Shown: positions 1-5,889, numbered from the stretch's first letter. The stretch: 6,320 bases of DNA from Gammaproteobacteria bacterium (GCA_025360985.1 JANYBA010000349.1:1-6320), one strand, 5' to 3'. Made by a program: numbers and translations. Notes: generated by a model from the letters alone, not told the origin.

Positions 1-249
1 GTGCTCGGCGCCGATGAACGTCCGGTAGTTGTAGAGCAACTGGCGCAGGCGTGCCACCAGCTTGGGCTGGACCGTGCAGACGGAAATCAGCTTGCCTTCG
101 TCGGTGCGGGCGATGCACACCGATTGCTTCACGCGCTGGGCCGCCATGGCCGCGCTGGGCAGCGCTTTTTCGGAAACCCAGAAGTTGATGATTTCCTGTT
201 CGAGTTCGGGCGTCAGCTTCTTCCAGACGACTTCGATCTTGTGTGCCAC
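1..249 (-). CDS. Hypothetical GNAT-like protein, N-terminal part (cut by window edge)
   Basis: Only the first 83 residues are visible, because the gene runs off the left edge with its frame open. It begins with GTG (MAHKIEVVWKK...). A good Shine-Dalgarno GAGG (plus-strand 255-258) lies 5 bases upstream, which decides this start. The visible part contains a charged helix-like stretch ending in NFW (residues 22-24), then a strand with CIARTDEGKLISV (about 47-59), then a tyrosine-rich YNYRTFIGAEH at the cut end. A strand-turn-strand followed by an aromatic 'YRTF(V/I)..EH' segment resembles uncharacterised proteobacterial GNAT-fold proteins. This is from memory, and the acetyl-CoA binding loop would lie outside the window. 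It points the same way as hemH and the hydrolase, 52 bp downstream of the latter, so it could be the third gene of that operon. No convincing promoter of its own is visible in the gap. The coding call is fairly safe; the function is a guess. Confidence 0.62.
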   Translation of the reverse strand, partial: MAHKIEVVWKKLTPELEQEIINFWVSEKALPSAAMAAQRVKQSVCIARTDEGKLISVCTVQPKLVARLRQLLYNYRTFIGAEH

Positions 250-301
250 GGTTACCTCGGTTGCGAGCGGGGGAAGGGAATTCCGGACCGAAATCCTAGC
301 A

Positions 302-1174
302 TCATTGCCCTGGAGCCGGTCCGGCGTCGGCGGCGCCCAGGAACGCGCGCAGCAGCGCGCCGATCTTCGCCGGCTGTTCCATGTGCAGGTGGTGGCTGCC
401 CGCGACGGACTCGACCCGACCGTCGCGCAATCGCGCGGCCCGGGCATCGCGCAGGCCGGCGGTGAAGTAGGGCGGCGCCGGGTCGGCGGCGATGACCAGG
501 GTCGGCGCCTGGATGGCCTCCACCCAACTGAGGACGAAATCCTCGTGCGTGCGCACGTGCGTCGGCAGGGTCAGGCGCGGGTCGCTGCGCCAGACGTAGC
601 CGCCGTCGACCGGGCGCAGGTTGCGCGTGACGATCAGCCGCGCCGCGTCGCGACTCATGGCCGAAACCGCCAGGCGCGCGGCCACCGCCGAATCGAGGTC
701 GGCGATCACGCGCGGCGTTCGTCCGGGGTTGAGCGCGCGGCGCGCCGCGACGGCCTGGCGCAGGCGCGTCCCGGCCTCGTCGGCGACGCCGGACAAGGGG
801 CCGAGGGCCTCGATCAACGCCAGCTTGCGCACCCGTTCCGGCGCGCCAGCCGCGACGACGCTGGCGATGGCGCCGCCCATCGAATGGCCCAGCAACAGCG
901 CGTCGCGCCAGTCCAGCGCGTCGAGGACATCGAGGACATCGTGGATCCAGTCGACGAACACGTAGTCGTAGCCGGGCAGACGGTGCGCGCTGGCGCCGTG
1001 CCCGGGCAGGTCAAGCGCGACCAGGTCGTAGCCGGCGAGTTCGGGCATCAGCGGCACGAAGCTGGCGGCGTTGTCGAGCCAGCCGTGCAGGGCCAGCAAC
1101 GGCGGCCCGGCGGGATCGCCGCTGCGCAGGCCGGCGATCGGTCCGCGCGCGGTATCCAGGGTGATTTCGCGCAT
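302..1174 (-). CDS. Alpha/beta-fold hydrolase, SERHL-like
   Basis: This is a 290-residue serine hydrolase of the alpha/beta fold, with a full-length single domain and no signal peptide, so probably cytoplasmic. Visible landmarks in order: the oxyanion-hole motif LHGWLDNAASF (residues 29-39), the LDLPGHG loop (54-60), the nucleophile elbow GHSMGG (96-101) with Ser98, IEALGPLS (121-128), and the catalytic-histidine segment GSHHLHMEQP (259-268). The acid is probably the Asp of AADP (Asp231) or Glu122. The HGWLDNA, IE.LGPLS and HHLHMEQP motifs are typical of the SERHL (serine hydrolase-like)/Kraken branch, whose natural substrates are largely unknown. The ATG start shares its A with the hemH stop (TGATG), and there is no good Shine-Dalgarno sequence, which points to translation by reinitiation after hemH. 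The frame stays open upstream into hemH, but that part is antisense-type noise and the domain begins at this ATG. The family call is firm; the substrate cannot be read from the sequence. Confidence 0.93.
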   Translation of the reverse strand: MREITLDTARGPIAGLRSGDPAGPPLLALHGWLDNAASFVPLMPELAGYDLVALDLPGHGASAHRLPGYDYVFVDWIHDVLDVLDALDWRDALLLGHSMGGAIASVVAAGAPERVRKLALIEALGPLSGVADEAGTRLRQAVAARRALNPGRTPRVIADLDSAVAARLAVSAMSRDAARLIVTRNLRPVDGGYVWRSDPRLTLPTHVRTHEDFVLSWVEAIQAPTLVIAADPAPPYFTAGLRDARAARLRDGRVESVAGSHHLHMEQPAKIGALLRAFLGAADAGPAPGQ

Positions 1175-2178
1175 CAGGGCGGCCAGCCTTGCAGGTGCCG
1201 GCGGGCGAGCATGGCCAATGCAATCGCGTGGCGCGAGGTTGCGTTGAGCGCCGGGATGTAACGCAACTCGCCGCCATGCGACTGGAAGGCGGCGGCATTT
1301 TCGTCGGCGATTTCCAGCAAGGTTTCCAGGCAATCGACGGCGAATCCGGGGCAGATCACGTCGACCTTGCGCACGCCCTCGGCAGCCAGCGCCGCCAGCG
1401 CGGCATCGGTGGCCGGCGAGAGCCAGGGCTCGCGCCCGAAGCGCGACTGGTAACTCAATCGCCACTGGTCGTCGCGCAAGTCCAGGCGCCGCGCCAATGC
1501 CGCCGCGCTGGCCTGGCATTGCCGCGGGTACGGATCGCCGGCGCGGGCGAAGCGCTCAGGCAGGCCATGGAAGGACATCAGCAGCTGCTCGCCGCGGCCG
1601 TGCAAGTCCCAGTGCGCCAGCACGCTGGCCTGGAGCGCGTCCAGCCAGCCGTCGTCCAAGTGGTAGTCGTTGACCAGTCGCAACTCGGGCAAGCAGCGCC
1701 AGCCCGACAACTCCGCCATCACCGCGTCGTGTACCGAGGCCACGGTGCTGGCCGAGTACTGCGGGTACAAGGGCAGCACGAGCAGGCGCGCCATGCCGGC
1801 CGCCGACAACTCGCGCAGCACGTCGGCGATTGCCGGTTCGCCGTAACGCATCGCCAGGCGCACGTCGAATTCCGGCAGCTGCGCCTGCACCGTCGCGGCG
1901 AGCTCGCGGCTGTGCGCCAACAGGGGCGAACCCTGCGCTGTCCAGATGCTCGCGTAGCTGCGCGCCAACTTGCGCGCGCGCAAGGGCAGGATCGCGCCGT
2001 GCAGCAGGGGACACCAAAGCCAGCGGCTCAGGTCGACGACCCGATAGTCGTGCAGGAATTCGCCCAGGTAGCGCCGGATCGCCGCCGGCGTGGGCGCGTC
2101 GGGCGTGCCGAGATTGACCAACAGCAGGGCGGTCCGGGAGGGCGATCCGGACGGACCGTCGCGAAAACGCACGGGCAT
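1174..2178 (-). CDS. hemH: Ferrochelatase HemH
   Basis: Ferrochelatase inserts Fe2+ into protoporphyrin IX, the last step of protoheme synthesis. It usually acts as a soluble or membrane-associated cytoplasmic enzyme in bacteria. The product has 334 residues, close to E. coli HemH (320). Landmarks are the N-terminal LLLVNLGTPDAPT (18-30), the GSPL loop (83-86), LPLYPQYSAST (135-145), the SFHGLP signature (202-207) with the metal-site His204, and the C-terminal signature CPGFAVDCLETLLEI (276-290), where Glu285 corresponds to the conserved acidic active-site residue. All key family residues I can check are present. The start is ATG at 2178, with GGAA on the minus strand 8 bases upstream. The roughly 14 residues before the conserved LLLVNLGTP core are a modest extension, so a later start is not excluded, but no better one is visible. 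It leads a minus-strand operon and is coupled to the hydrolase by a one-base stop/start overlap. It is divergent from the SYLF gene. Confidence 0.97.
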   Translation of the reverse strand: MPVRFRDGPSGSPSRTALLLVNLGTPDAPTPAAIRRYLGEFLHDYRVVDLSRWLWCPLLHGAILPLRARKLARSYASIWTAQGSPLLAHSRELAATVQAQLPEFDVRLAMRYGEPAIADVLRELSAAGMARLLVLPLYPQYSASTVASVHDAVMAELSGWRCLPELRLVNDYHLDDGWLDALQASVLAHWDLHGRGEQLLMSFHGLPERFARAGDPYPRQCQASAAALARRLDLRDDQWRLSYQSRFGREPWLSPATDAALAALAAEGVRKVDVICPGFAVDCLETLLEIADENAAAFQSHGGELRYIPALNATSRHAIALAMLARRHLQGWPP

Positions 2179-2179
2179 G

Positions 2180-2190
2180 GGAACTGTTCC
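2180..2190. repeat. 11-bp palindrome in the hemH leader
   Basis: GGAACTGTTCC is a perfect 5+1+5 inverted repeat ending two bases before the hemH start codon. On the minus strand its first half (GGAAC) also supplies the only Shine-Dalgarno-like sequence for hemH. It could be a small operator or a weak RNA hairpin, but an 11-bp palindrome in GC-rich DNA may be chance. I do not recognise it as a Fur box or any other named site. Confidence 0.3.
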
Positions 2191-2204
2191 GGGGCAGGTG
2201 ACTC

Positions 2205-2214
2205 AATCTATCAT
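2205..2214. promoter_or_regulatory. Candidate overlapping -10 elements between hemH and the SYLF gene
   Basis: The AT-richer AATCTATCAT lies in the 114-bp divergent gap. On the plus strand TATCAT (2209-2214) matches the sigma70 -10 consensus at 5 of 6 bases and would give the SYLF gene a leader of about 70 nt. On the minus strand TAGATT (2210-2205) keeps the key first T-A and last T and would give hemH a leader of about 20 nt. Neither has a recognisable -35 at normal spacing, so both are tentative. Apart from this and the adjacent palindrome I see nothing else in the gap. Confidence 0.35.
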
Positions 2215-2292
2215 TCCCGGCAACGGCGCTGGCTCATGGCCGATTCATGCGTCCGGCCCTACCGTGAACCGGAACCTCTCTGGAGAACAGCA

Positions 2293-2991
2293 ATGACCCG
2301 TTTCCTGACCGTGCTGGCAGCCACGCTGCTCACCGCCACCGCCATTCCCGCCAATGCCGGCCAGGTCCAGGACGAGCGCGCCGAAAACGCCAGCCGCGTG
2401 CTGACCGAGATCCTGCGCATCCCGGAAGAGTCGATCCCCACGCGCATGCTGGAGAGCGCGCAGGCGATCGCCGTCATTCCGAACGTGGTCAAGGTCGGAT
2501 TCGTCGCCGGCGGCCGTCGCGGTCGCGGCCTGATCGCGATCCGCGGCAGCGATGGCGCCTGGTCGCGCGCGGCTTTCATCACCCTGACCGGCGGCAGCAT
2601 CGGCTTCCAGGCCGGCGTGCAGTCGGCCGACGTGATCCTGGTGTTCCGCAGCGCCCGCGGCGTCGATTCCATCGTCAAAGGCAAATTCACCTTGGGTGGC
2701 GACGCCAGCGTCGCCGCCGGCCCGGTCGGACGCAGCGCCCAGGCCAGCACCGACGAACAGTTCAAGGCCGAGATCTACAGCTATTCGCGCGCCCGCGGCC
2801 TGTTCGCCGGCGTTGCCCTCGACGGCACGCGGCTGGCGATCGACAACCAATCCAACGAAATGGCCTACGGCGCCGGCACCACGCCGCGGGCGATCTTCGA
2901 AGGCCGCGCCGGCAATGGTTCGGACGCGCTGGTGGCGTTTCGCGACCGCATCGAGGAAGCGACCTTGAAGCAGCCCGATCCGGTCAAGTAA
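2293..2991 (+). CDS. Secreted SYLF (Ysc84/DUF500) domain protein
   Basis: The product is 232 residues. Residues 1-22 form a Sec-type signal peptide: a short basic start (MTRF), a hydrophobic core (LTVLAATLLTATAIP) and an ANA cleavage site before Gly23. There is no twin arginine and no lipobox cysteine, so a soluble periplasmic or exported protein is expected. The rest is a SYLF domain. Landmarks are the IPNVVKVGFVAGGRRGRGL segment (62-80), the glycine-rich TGGSIGFQAG (99-108) and SYSRARGLFAGVALDG (163-178), which are the family's most conserved stretches. SYLF domains bind phosphoinositides in eukaryotes; the bacterial role is not settled. The start is ATG at 2293, with GGAG at 2282-2285 and 7-base spacing. 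The frame is open far upstream through hemH antisense, but the signal peptide fixes the true start. The gene sits 74 bp upstream of tatA, with a hairpin between them, so it is probably its own transcription unit. Confidence 0.94.
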   Translation: MTRFLTVLAATLLTATAIPANAGQVQDERAENASRVLTEILRIPEESIPTRMLESAQAIAVIPNVVKVGFVAGGRRGRGLIAIRGSDGAWSRAAFITLTGGSIGFQAGVQSADVILVFRSARGVDSIVKGKFTLGGDASVAAGPVGRSAQASTDEQFKAEIYSYSRARGLFAGVALDGTRLAIDNQSNEMAYGAGTTPRAIFEGRAGNGSDALVAFRDRIEEATLKQPDPVK

Positions 2992-2992
2992 T

Positions 2993-3012
2993 GCCGGCGA
3001 AATAACGCCGGC
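2993..3012 (+). terminator. Hairpin after the SYLF gene, possible terminator
   Basis: The stem GCCGGCG (2993-2999) pairs perfectly with CGCCGGC (3006-3012) around the loop AAATAA. It starts one base after the SYLF stop codon (TAA, 2989-2991). No U-run follows the stem (GCGGCGGCGCTGCG comes next), so it does not fit a standard intrinsic terminator. It may act as a weak terminator, as a 3'-end stabiliser, or as an attenuator of read-through into tatABC. Confidence 0.4.
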
Positions 3013-3027
3013 GCGGCGGCGCTGCGC

Positions 3028-3033
3028 TATCAT
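3028..3033 (+). promoter_or_regulatory. Candidate -10 element for the tatABC operon
   Basis: TATCAT matches the -10 consensus at 5 of 6 bases and would place the transcript start about 26 nt before the tatA ATG. The region 16-18 bases upstream is GC-rich with no -35 resemblance, so the call is weak. The same TATCAT hexamer occurs in the leader of the SYLF gene. Confidence 0.3.
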
Positions 3034-3065
3034 TTCCAACTCGTCCGCACCGCTCTGGAACCATC

Positions 3066-3278
3066 ATGGGTAGCTTCAGCCTCATCCATTGGATCATCTT
3101 GCTGGTGGTCGTCCTGCTGATCTTCGGCACCAAGAAACTCCCGAGCATCGGCAAGGACTTGGGCGACGCCGTGCGCGGCTTCAAGAAGGGCCTGCATGGC
3201 GACGACGGCCCGCCGGCCGAGGCCAAGAAACTCGACGGCGCCGCCGACGACCAGAACGACAAGACGCCCGGGGCCTAA
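3066..3278 (+). CDS. tatA: Twin-arginine translocase subunit TatA
   Basis: TatA is the pore- or patch-forming subunit of the Tat system, which exports folded proteins across the inner membrane. The 70-residue product has a short N-out part, a single membrane helix (about 5-20, [15 protein letters not shown]), the F20-G21 hinge, KKLP (23-26), an amphipathic helix (about 25-42, [16 protein letters not shown]) with the conserved Phe39, and a short acidic, disordered tail. F20, G21 and F39 coincide in number with the essential E. coli residues. The protein is shorter than E. coli TatA (89) mainly through the tail. Residue 8 is His where E. coli has Gln, which I recall as common in xanthomonads. 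ATG at 3066 is preceded by GGAA with 5-base spacing. First gene of tatABC. Confidence 0.97.
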   Translation: MGSFSLIHWIILLVVVLLIFGTKKLPSIGKDLGDAVRGFKKGLHGDDGPPAEAKKLDGAADDQNDKTPGA

Positions 3279-3284
3279 GCCCGG
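3268..3284 (+). other. Small inverted repeat at the tatA stop codon
   Basis: GGGC (3271-3274) pairs with GCCC (3279-3282) around CTAA, which contains most of the tatA stop codon. Two more C-G pairs form outside a one-base bulge (3268-3269 with 3283-3284). There is no U-run, so it is not a terminator. It could affect tatB translation or mRNA processing between tatA and tatB, but such a short stem in GC-rich sequence may be incidental. Confidence 0.22.
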
Positions 3285-3293
3285 ACCTGCGCC

Positions 3294-3608
3294 ATGTTCG
3301 ACGTTGGCTTCAGCGAGATGCTGGTGATCGCCGTCGTCGCCTTGATCGTGCTCGGTCCCGAACGCCTGCCCAAGGCGGCGCGCCTGGCCGGCCTGTGGGT
3401 GCGCAAGGCGCGGGCGCAGTGGTATTCGGTCAAGGCCGAACTGGAAGCGGAGCTGGCCAACGAACAGCTTCGGCGCGAGCTGCAAGCGCCGCTCGACGAA
3501 GTCAAGCAAGCGCTGGACGAGGGCGCCGCCTCGGTTGACGGCCTGATGCGCGAGCAGGCGCCAACGGCGCCGAACGGCACGACCAAGCCCGACGACACCA
3601 CGCCGTGA
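3294..3608 (+). CDS. tatB: Twin-arginine translocase subunit TatB
   Basis: TatB forms the substrate receptor together with TatC and hands Tat cargo to TatA. The product is 104 residues. It starts MFDVGFSEML with the conserved Glu8, has one membrane helix (about 5-20), and then the L20-G21-P22 hinge that separates TatB from TatA. An amphipathic helix ERLPKAARLAGLWVRKARA (23-41) follows, then a long charged helix (about 45-88, rich in Glu/Leu/Lys) and a short Pro/Thr tail. E. coli TatB is 171 residues, so this version keeps the functional N-terminal part and lacks most of the variable C-terminal tail. The 15-bp gap after tatA holds only a weak GGAC as ribosome site. Its stop overlaps the tatC start by 4 bases (GTGA). 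Confidence 0.95.
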   Translation: MFDVGFSEMLVIAVVALIVLGPERLPKAARLAGLWVRKARAQWYSVKAELEAELANEQLRRELQAPLDEVKQALDEGAASVDGLMREQAPTAPNGTTKPDDTTP

Positions 3609-4351
3609 GCAGCGACGACGACCTGTTGCCGAGCAGCCTGATCGGTCACCTGCTTGAATTGCGCGCGCGCCTTTTGCGCGCGGTGGTCGTGTTGCTGTTG
3701 GCGTTCTTCGCGCTGCTTCCGTTCGCCAACCGCCTGTATTCCTGGCTCGCCAAGCCGCTCCTGTCGGCGCTGCCCGCGGGCGCGCACCTGGTGGCGATCG
3801 AGGTCGCCTCGCCGTTCTTCACGCCGGTCAAGCTGGCGTTTTTCGCCGCCTTGATGCTGGCCATGCCCTATCTGCTCTACCAGGCCTGGGCGTTTGTGGC
3901 GCCGGGCCTGTACCGGCACGAGAAACGCATGGCGCGCCCGCTGCTCGCGGCGGCGGTGGCGTTGTTCTACCTCGGCTGCGCCTTCGCCTATTTCCTGGTG
4001 CTGCCGATGGCGTTCGCGTTCCTGAACCGGGTGACCCCGGTGGGCGTGACCATGATGACCGACATCAGCCACTACCTGGATTTCGTGCTGGTGATGTTCG
4101 TCGCCTTCGGCGCCAGTTTCGAAGTGCCGGTGGCAGTGGTGATCCTGGTGCTGCTCGGCCTGGTGACGCCGGCGCAACTGGTGCAGGCGCGCGGCTACGT
4201 GATTGTCGGAATCTTCGTCGTCGCCGCGGTGCTCACTCCGCCGGATGCGATCTCGCAGCTCATGCTGGCGATCCCGATGATGGTGCTCTATGAGCTTGGG
4301 CTGGTCGCGGCTCGGCTGGTGGCCAGGCCCAAGGCCGCGGCAGCGCCTTGA
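3605..4351 (+). CDS. tatC: Twin-arginine translocase subunit TatC
   Basis: TatC is the polytopic core of the translocase that recognises the twin-arginine signal peptide. The product is 248 residues with six predicted membrane segments (roughly 22-42, 75-97, 112-135, 155-182, 193-211, 214-236). The family's key residues are present at a constant +3 offset from E. coli: Pro51 (P48), Phe97 (F94), Glu106 in LYRHEKR (E103, signal-peptide contact), Glu173 in SFEVPV (E170) and Asp214 in TPPD (D211). The N-terminal HLLELRARLL and the VASPFFTPVKL loop (67-77) are also diagnostic. The start is GTG at 3605, inside the last codons of tatB, with no Shine-Dalgarno sequence, so translation is probably coupled to tatB. 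Its stop overlaps the ATG of the RDD gene (TGATG). The set appears complete and functional. Confidence 0.98.
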   Translation: MSSDDDLLPSSLIGHLLELRARLLRAVVVLLLAFFALLPFANRLYSWLAKPLLSALPAGAHLVAIEVASPFFTPVKLAFFAALMLAMPYLLYQAWAFVAPGLYRHEKRMARPLLAAAVALFYLGCAFAYFLVLPMAFAFLNRVTPVGVTMMTDISHYLDFVLVMFVAFGASFEVPVAVVILVLLGLVTPAQLVQARGYVIVGIFVVAAVLTPPDAISQLMLAIPMMVLYELGLVAARLVARPKAAAAP

Positions 4352-4929
4352 TGGCCGCGGCGCCGCTGCCAGGAACGCCGGCCGGATTCTGGCGGCGCAG
4401 CGAAGCCTGGTGCCTGGATTGGCTGCTGCTGGCGCCGGTGCTCTGGCTGGTGGTCGGGTCGCGCCTGGCCGCCGCCGCCGCGCAATTCGCGGCCCTGCGC
4501 GGGCAACTGGAAGACTGGATGTATGCGCAGTCGATGCCGGCCGATTCGGCCATCGACCTGTGGCTGCAGCTGAGCGGCAGCGTCCTCACCGACAGCGCGC
4601 TGCAAGCCAGCGTGGCACAGGCGACGCGGGCCATTTGCGCCGACATTGCCTGGGCGCTGGCGATCGCGGCCGTCGTGGCCTCGGTGTATTTCATCGGCTT
4701 CGAAGCCAGTCGCTGGCAGGCCACGCCCGGCAAGCGCGCGTTCGGCCTGCGCGTGCTGGCGATGGACGGGAGTTCGCTGTCGCTGGCGCGCGCGGCGGGG
4801 CGCCATTTCGCCGGATCGCTCAGTTGGCTGACCTTGAATATTGGCCACGCGCTGGCGTTGTTCCGTCGCGACGGCCGCGCCTTGCACGACTTGATCGCCG
4901 GCACCGTGGTGATCAGGCGTGGAGCATGA
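4351..4929 (+). CDS. RDD family membrane protein
   Basis: The product is 192 residues. RDD-family hallmarks are visible: an N-terminal Arg/Asp-bearing helix (FWRRSEAWCLDWLLLAPV, 13-30), the ATPGKRAFGLRVL motif (124-136) and the C-terminal [15 protein letters not shown] (176-190). Likely membrane helices are at about 22-38, 96-117 and 152-171. The loop between the first two (about 39-92) is longer than in many RDD proteins and looks partly amphipathic. RDD proteins are poorly characterised; some have been linked to ion exchange. I chose the ATG at 4351, which shares its A with the tatC stop (TGATG). The TTG at 4348 is a possible alternative giving one extra Met. No Shine-Dalgarno sequence is visible, so coupling to tatC is likely. 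Its last 17 bases overlap the 3' end of the opposite-strand gene. Domain call firm, role unknown. Confidence 0.9.
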   Translation: MAAAPLPGTPAGFWRRSEAWCLDWLLLAPVLWLVVGSRLAAAAAQFAALRGQLEDWMYAQSMPADSAIDLWLQLSGSVLTDSALQASVAQATRAICADIAWALAIAAVVASVYFIGFEASRWQATPGKRAFGLRVLAMDGSSLSLARAAGRHFAGSLSWLTLNIGHALALFRRDGRALHDLIAGTVVIRRGA

Positions 4930-5821
4930 CCTCGGGCGGTCCGCGCGCCGGCTCGTCGCCGAGAAGGGAGCGCCACGCGAGGTACATGGTCGCGAACATC
5001 CAGGAGTACATGGCCCAGACCAGCAGCAGGTAAAACAGGATGACCGCCAGGGCCGACAGCCAGGGGCTGAGCAGTCCAACCAGGAACACCAGCAAGGCGA
5101 TGGACAAGCCGGCGATGATCGCCGCCACCAACAAGCAAACCAGTCCCACGAGGACGAACAGCGCGATGGCCAGCAGGTTCGACCGCCAGGCGGCAAACGC
5201 GCGGCCGAGGGCGTCGCCAAGACCACGCTCGCCGATGGCAATGTCGGCGAAAGCCAGCGCAAACGGTATTTGCACCACGTAGCAAATGTAGATCACCACC
5301 AGTTCGGTGAGGAACAGCCGCCCGATGGCGCCGGCGCCGCCCGCGGTCAGCATCGCCGCGACATCCATCGTCTTGCCGCCGAACAGGAGCGCGAACACGC
5401 CGGCGCCGATCGCGCAGCTGACAAGGAAGGTAAGCGCGCTGCAACCCACCAGCCGCAGCCACAGCCCGCCGCGCCGGAACGGCACGAAGAATTCGCCGAA
5501 GCGTGCCTGGCCGGCATCGAGATCGCGACACAGGCGCAGCCAGCCGCCGGCCAGTGGCGGCATCAGCAACAGGATCATCGGCAATACCAGCGCGTAGATT
5601 TTCAGAAGCACGGAGATATCCGGAGTCGCGCCCGGCGTCGTGGGGAAAACGCTACCGCCGACGCCCAGTAAAGCCAGCACCATCAGCAGCCCGATCGCCA
5701 AGAGGGAGCCGATGGTGACAAGGGTGGCCAGTGCCAGCGGTCCCGGATGACGTCCGACCATCTGGGCGCCTTCCACCATCCAGGCGAGCATGTCGGCGAG
5801 CGAGGTTTTCCGTGCATTCAT
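4913..5821 (-). CDS. Polytopic membrane protein, BPSS1780-like family
   Basis: The product is 302 residues from the ATG at 5821, very hydrophobic, with about six predicted membrane segments (roughly 28-55, 72-92, 122-148, 169-192, 215-250 and 254-283). The N-terminal W..EG..M..RHPG pattern (14-27), the glycine-tryptophan [13 protein letters not shown] (92-104) and the central SNLLAIALF (214-222) match what I recall of the BPSS1780 family of uncharacterised proteobacterial inner-membrane proteins. No catalytic motif is visible. An in-frame ATG at 5866 would add 15 residues, but that codon overlaps the likely -10 region of this intergenic space and the extension ([15 protein letters not shown]) looks non-conserved, so 5821 is preferred. 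Neither start has a clear Shine-Dalgarno sequence. The gene is divergent from glyQ and convergent with the RDD gene, overlapping it by 17 bases. Function unknown; the family call is from memory. Confidence 0.85.
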   Translation of the reverse strand: MNARKTSLADMLAWMVEGAQMVGRHPGPLALATLVTIGSLLAIGLLMVLALLGVGGSVFPTTPGATPDISVLLKIYALVLPMILLLMPPLAGGWLRLCRDLDAGQARFGEFFVPFRRGGLWLRLVGCSALTFLVSCAIGAGVFALLFGGKTMDVAAMLTAGGAGAIGRLFLTELVVIYICYVVQIPFALAFADIAIGERGLGDALGRAFAAWRSNLLAIALFVLVGLVCLLVAAIIAGLSIALLVFLVGLLSPWLSALAVILFYLLLVWAMYSWMFATMYLAWRSLLGDEPARGPPEVMLHA

Positions 5822-5830
5822 GGCAGGCGC

Positions 5831-5860
5831 TTGGGAGGGTTTCGCGTGGGGACTTATACT
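5831..5860 (+). promoter_or_regulatory. Sigma70-type promoter for glyQ
   Basis: TTGGGA (5831-5836; 4 of 6 to TTGACA) is separated by 18 bases from TATACT (5855-5860; 5 of 6 to TATAAT). Transcription would start near 5867, giving a leader of about 23 nt. This is the best-looking promoter in the window. On the minus strand the same spot reads TATAAG (5858-5853), 5 of 6 to the -10 consensus, and could drive the divergent membrane-protein gene, though no -35 is visible on that side. Confidence 0.6.
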
Positions 5861-5889
5861 ATGCACCCTGCGTCCCCCGGACTTCCAGC

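Noticed and set aside
921..938. Tandem 9-bp repeat TCGAGGACA x2
   Set aside because: It lies inside the hydrolase and encodes part of a normal amphipathic helix (DVLDVLDALD) before the nucleophile strand. No sign of a mobile or regulatory repeat.
62..1261. Long plus-strand open frame of 399 codons antisense to the GNAT-like gene and the hydrolase
   Set aside because: It is rich in Arg, Gln and Gly and low in complexity, as expected from the antisense of GC-rich coding DNA. The minus-strand genes have clear family motifs over the same bases.
1175..1519. N-terminal extension of the alpha/beta hydrolase into hemH
   Set aside because: The alpha/beta hydrolase domain begins just after the ATG at 1174. 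The extra residues are an alternative frame of HemH without conserved character.
1189..2292. Upstream in-frame extension of the SYLF gene through the hemH antisense
   Set aside because: The true start at 2293 has a Shine-Dalgarno sequence and begins a signal peptide. The extension is antisense to conserved HemH and has no recognisable domain.
2293..2361. SYLF protein as a possible Tat substrate because it neighbours tatABC
   Set aside because: The signal peptide starts MTRFLTV with a single arginine, so there is no twin-arginine motif and it looks Sec-dependent.
3275..4177. Minus-strand 300-codon open frame antisense to tatB and tatC
   Set aside because: It is dominated by His, Gln, Arg and Glu, typical antisense of membrane-protein genes in GC-rich DNA. 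tatB and tatC are certain on the other strand.
4891..4915. Inverted repeat TGATC...GATCA near the RDD/membrane-protein convergence, considered as a bidirectional terminator
   Set aside because: The stem is only 5 bp around a long loop, with no U-run in either direction, and it is inside coding sequence that encodes the conserved RDD C-terminal motif.
4260..5531. Minus-strand open frame of 423 codons across tatC end, RDD gene and membrane-protein gene
   Set aside because: It is a shadow in a different frame from the real minus-strand gene (4913-5821) and antisense to TatC and RDD coding sequence. Its composition is Arg/Ala/Ser-rich without motifs.
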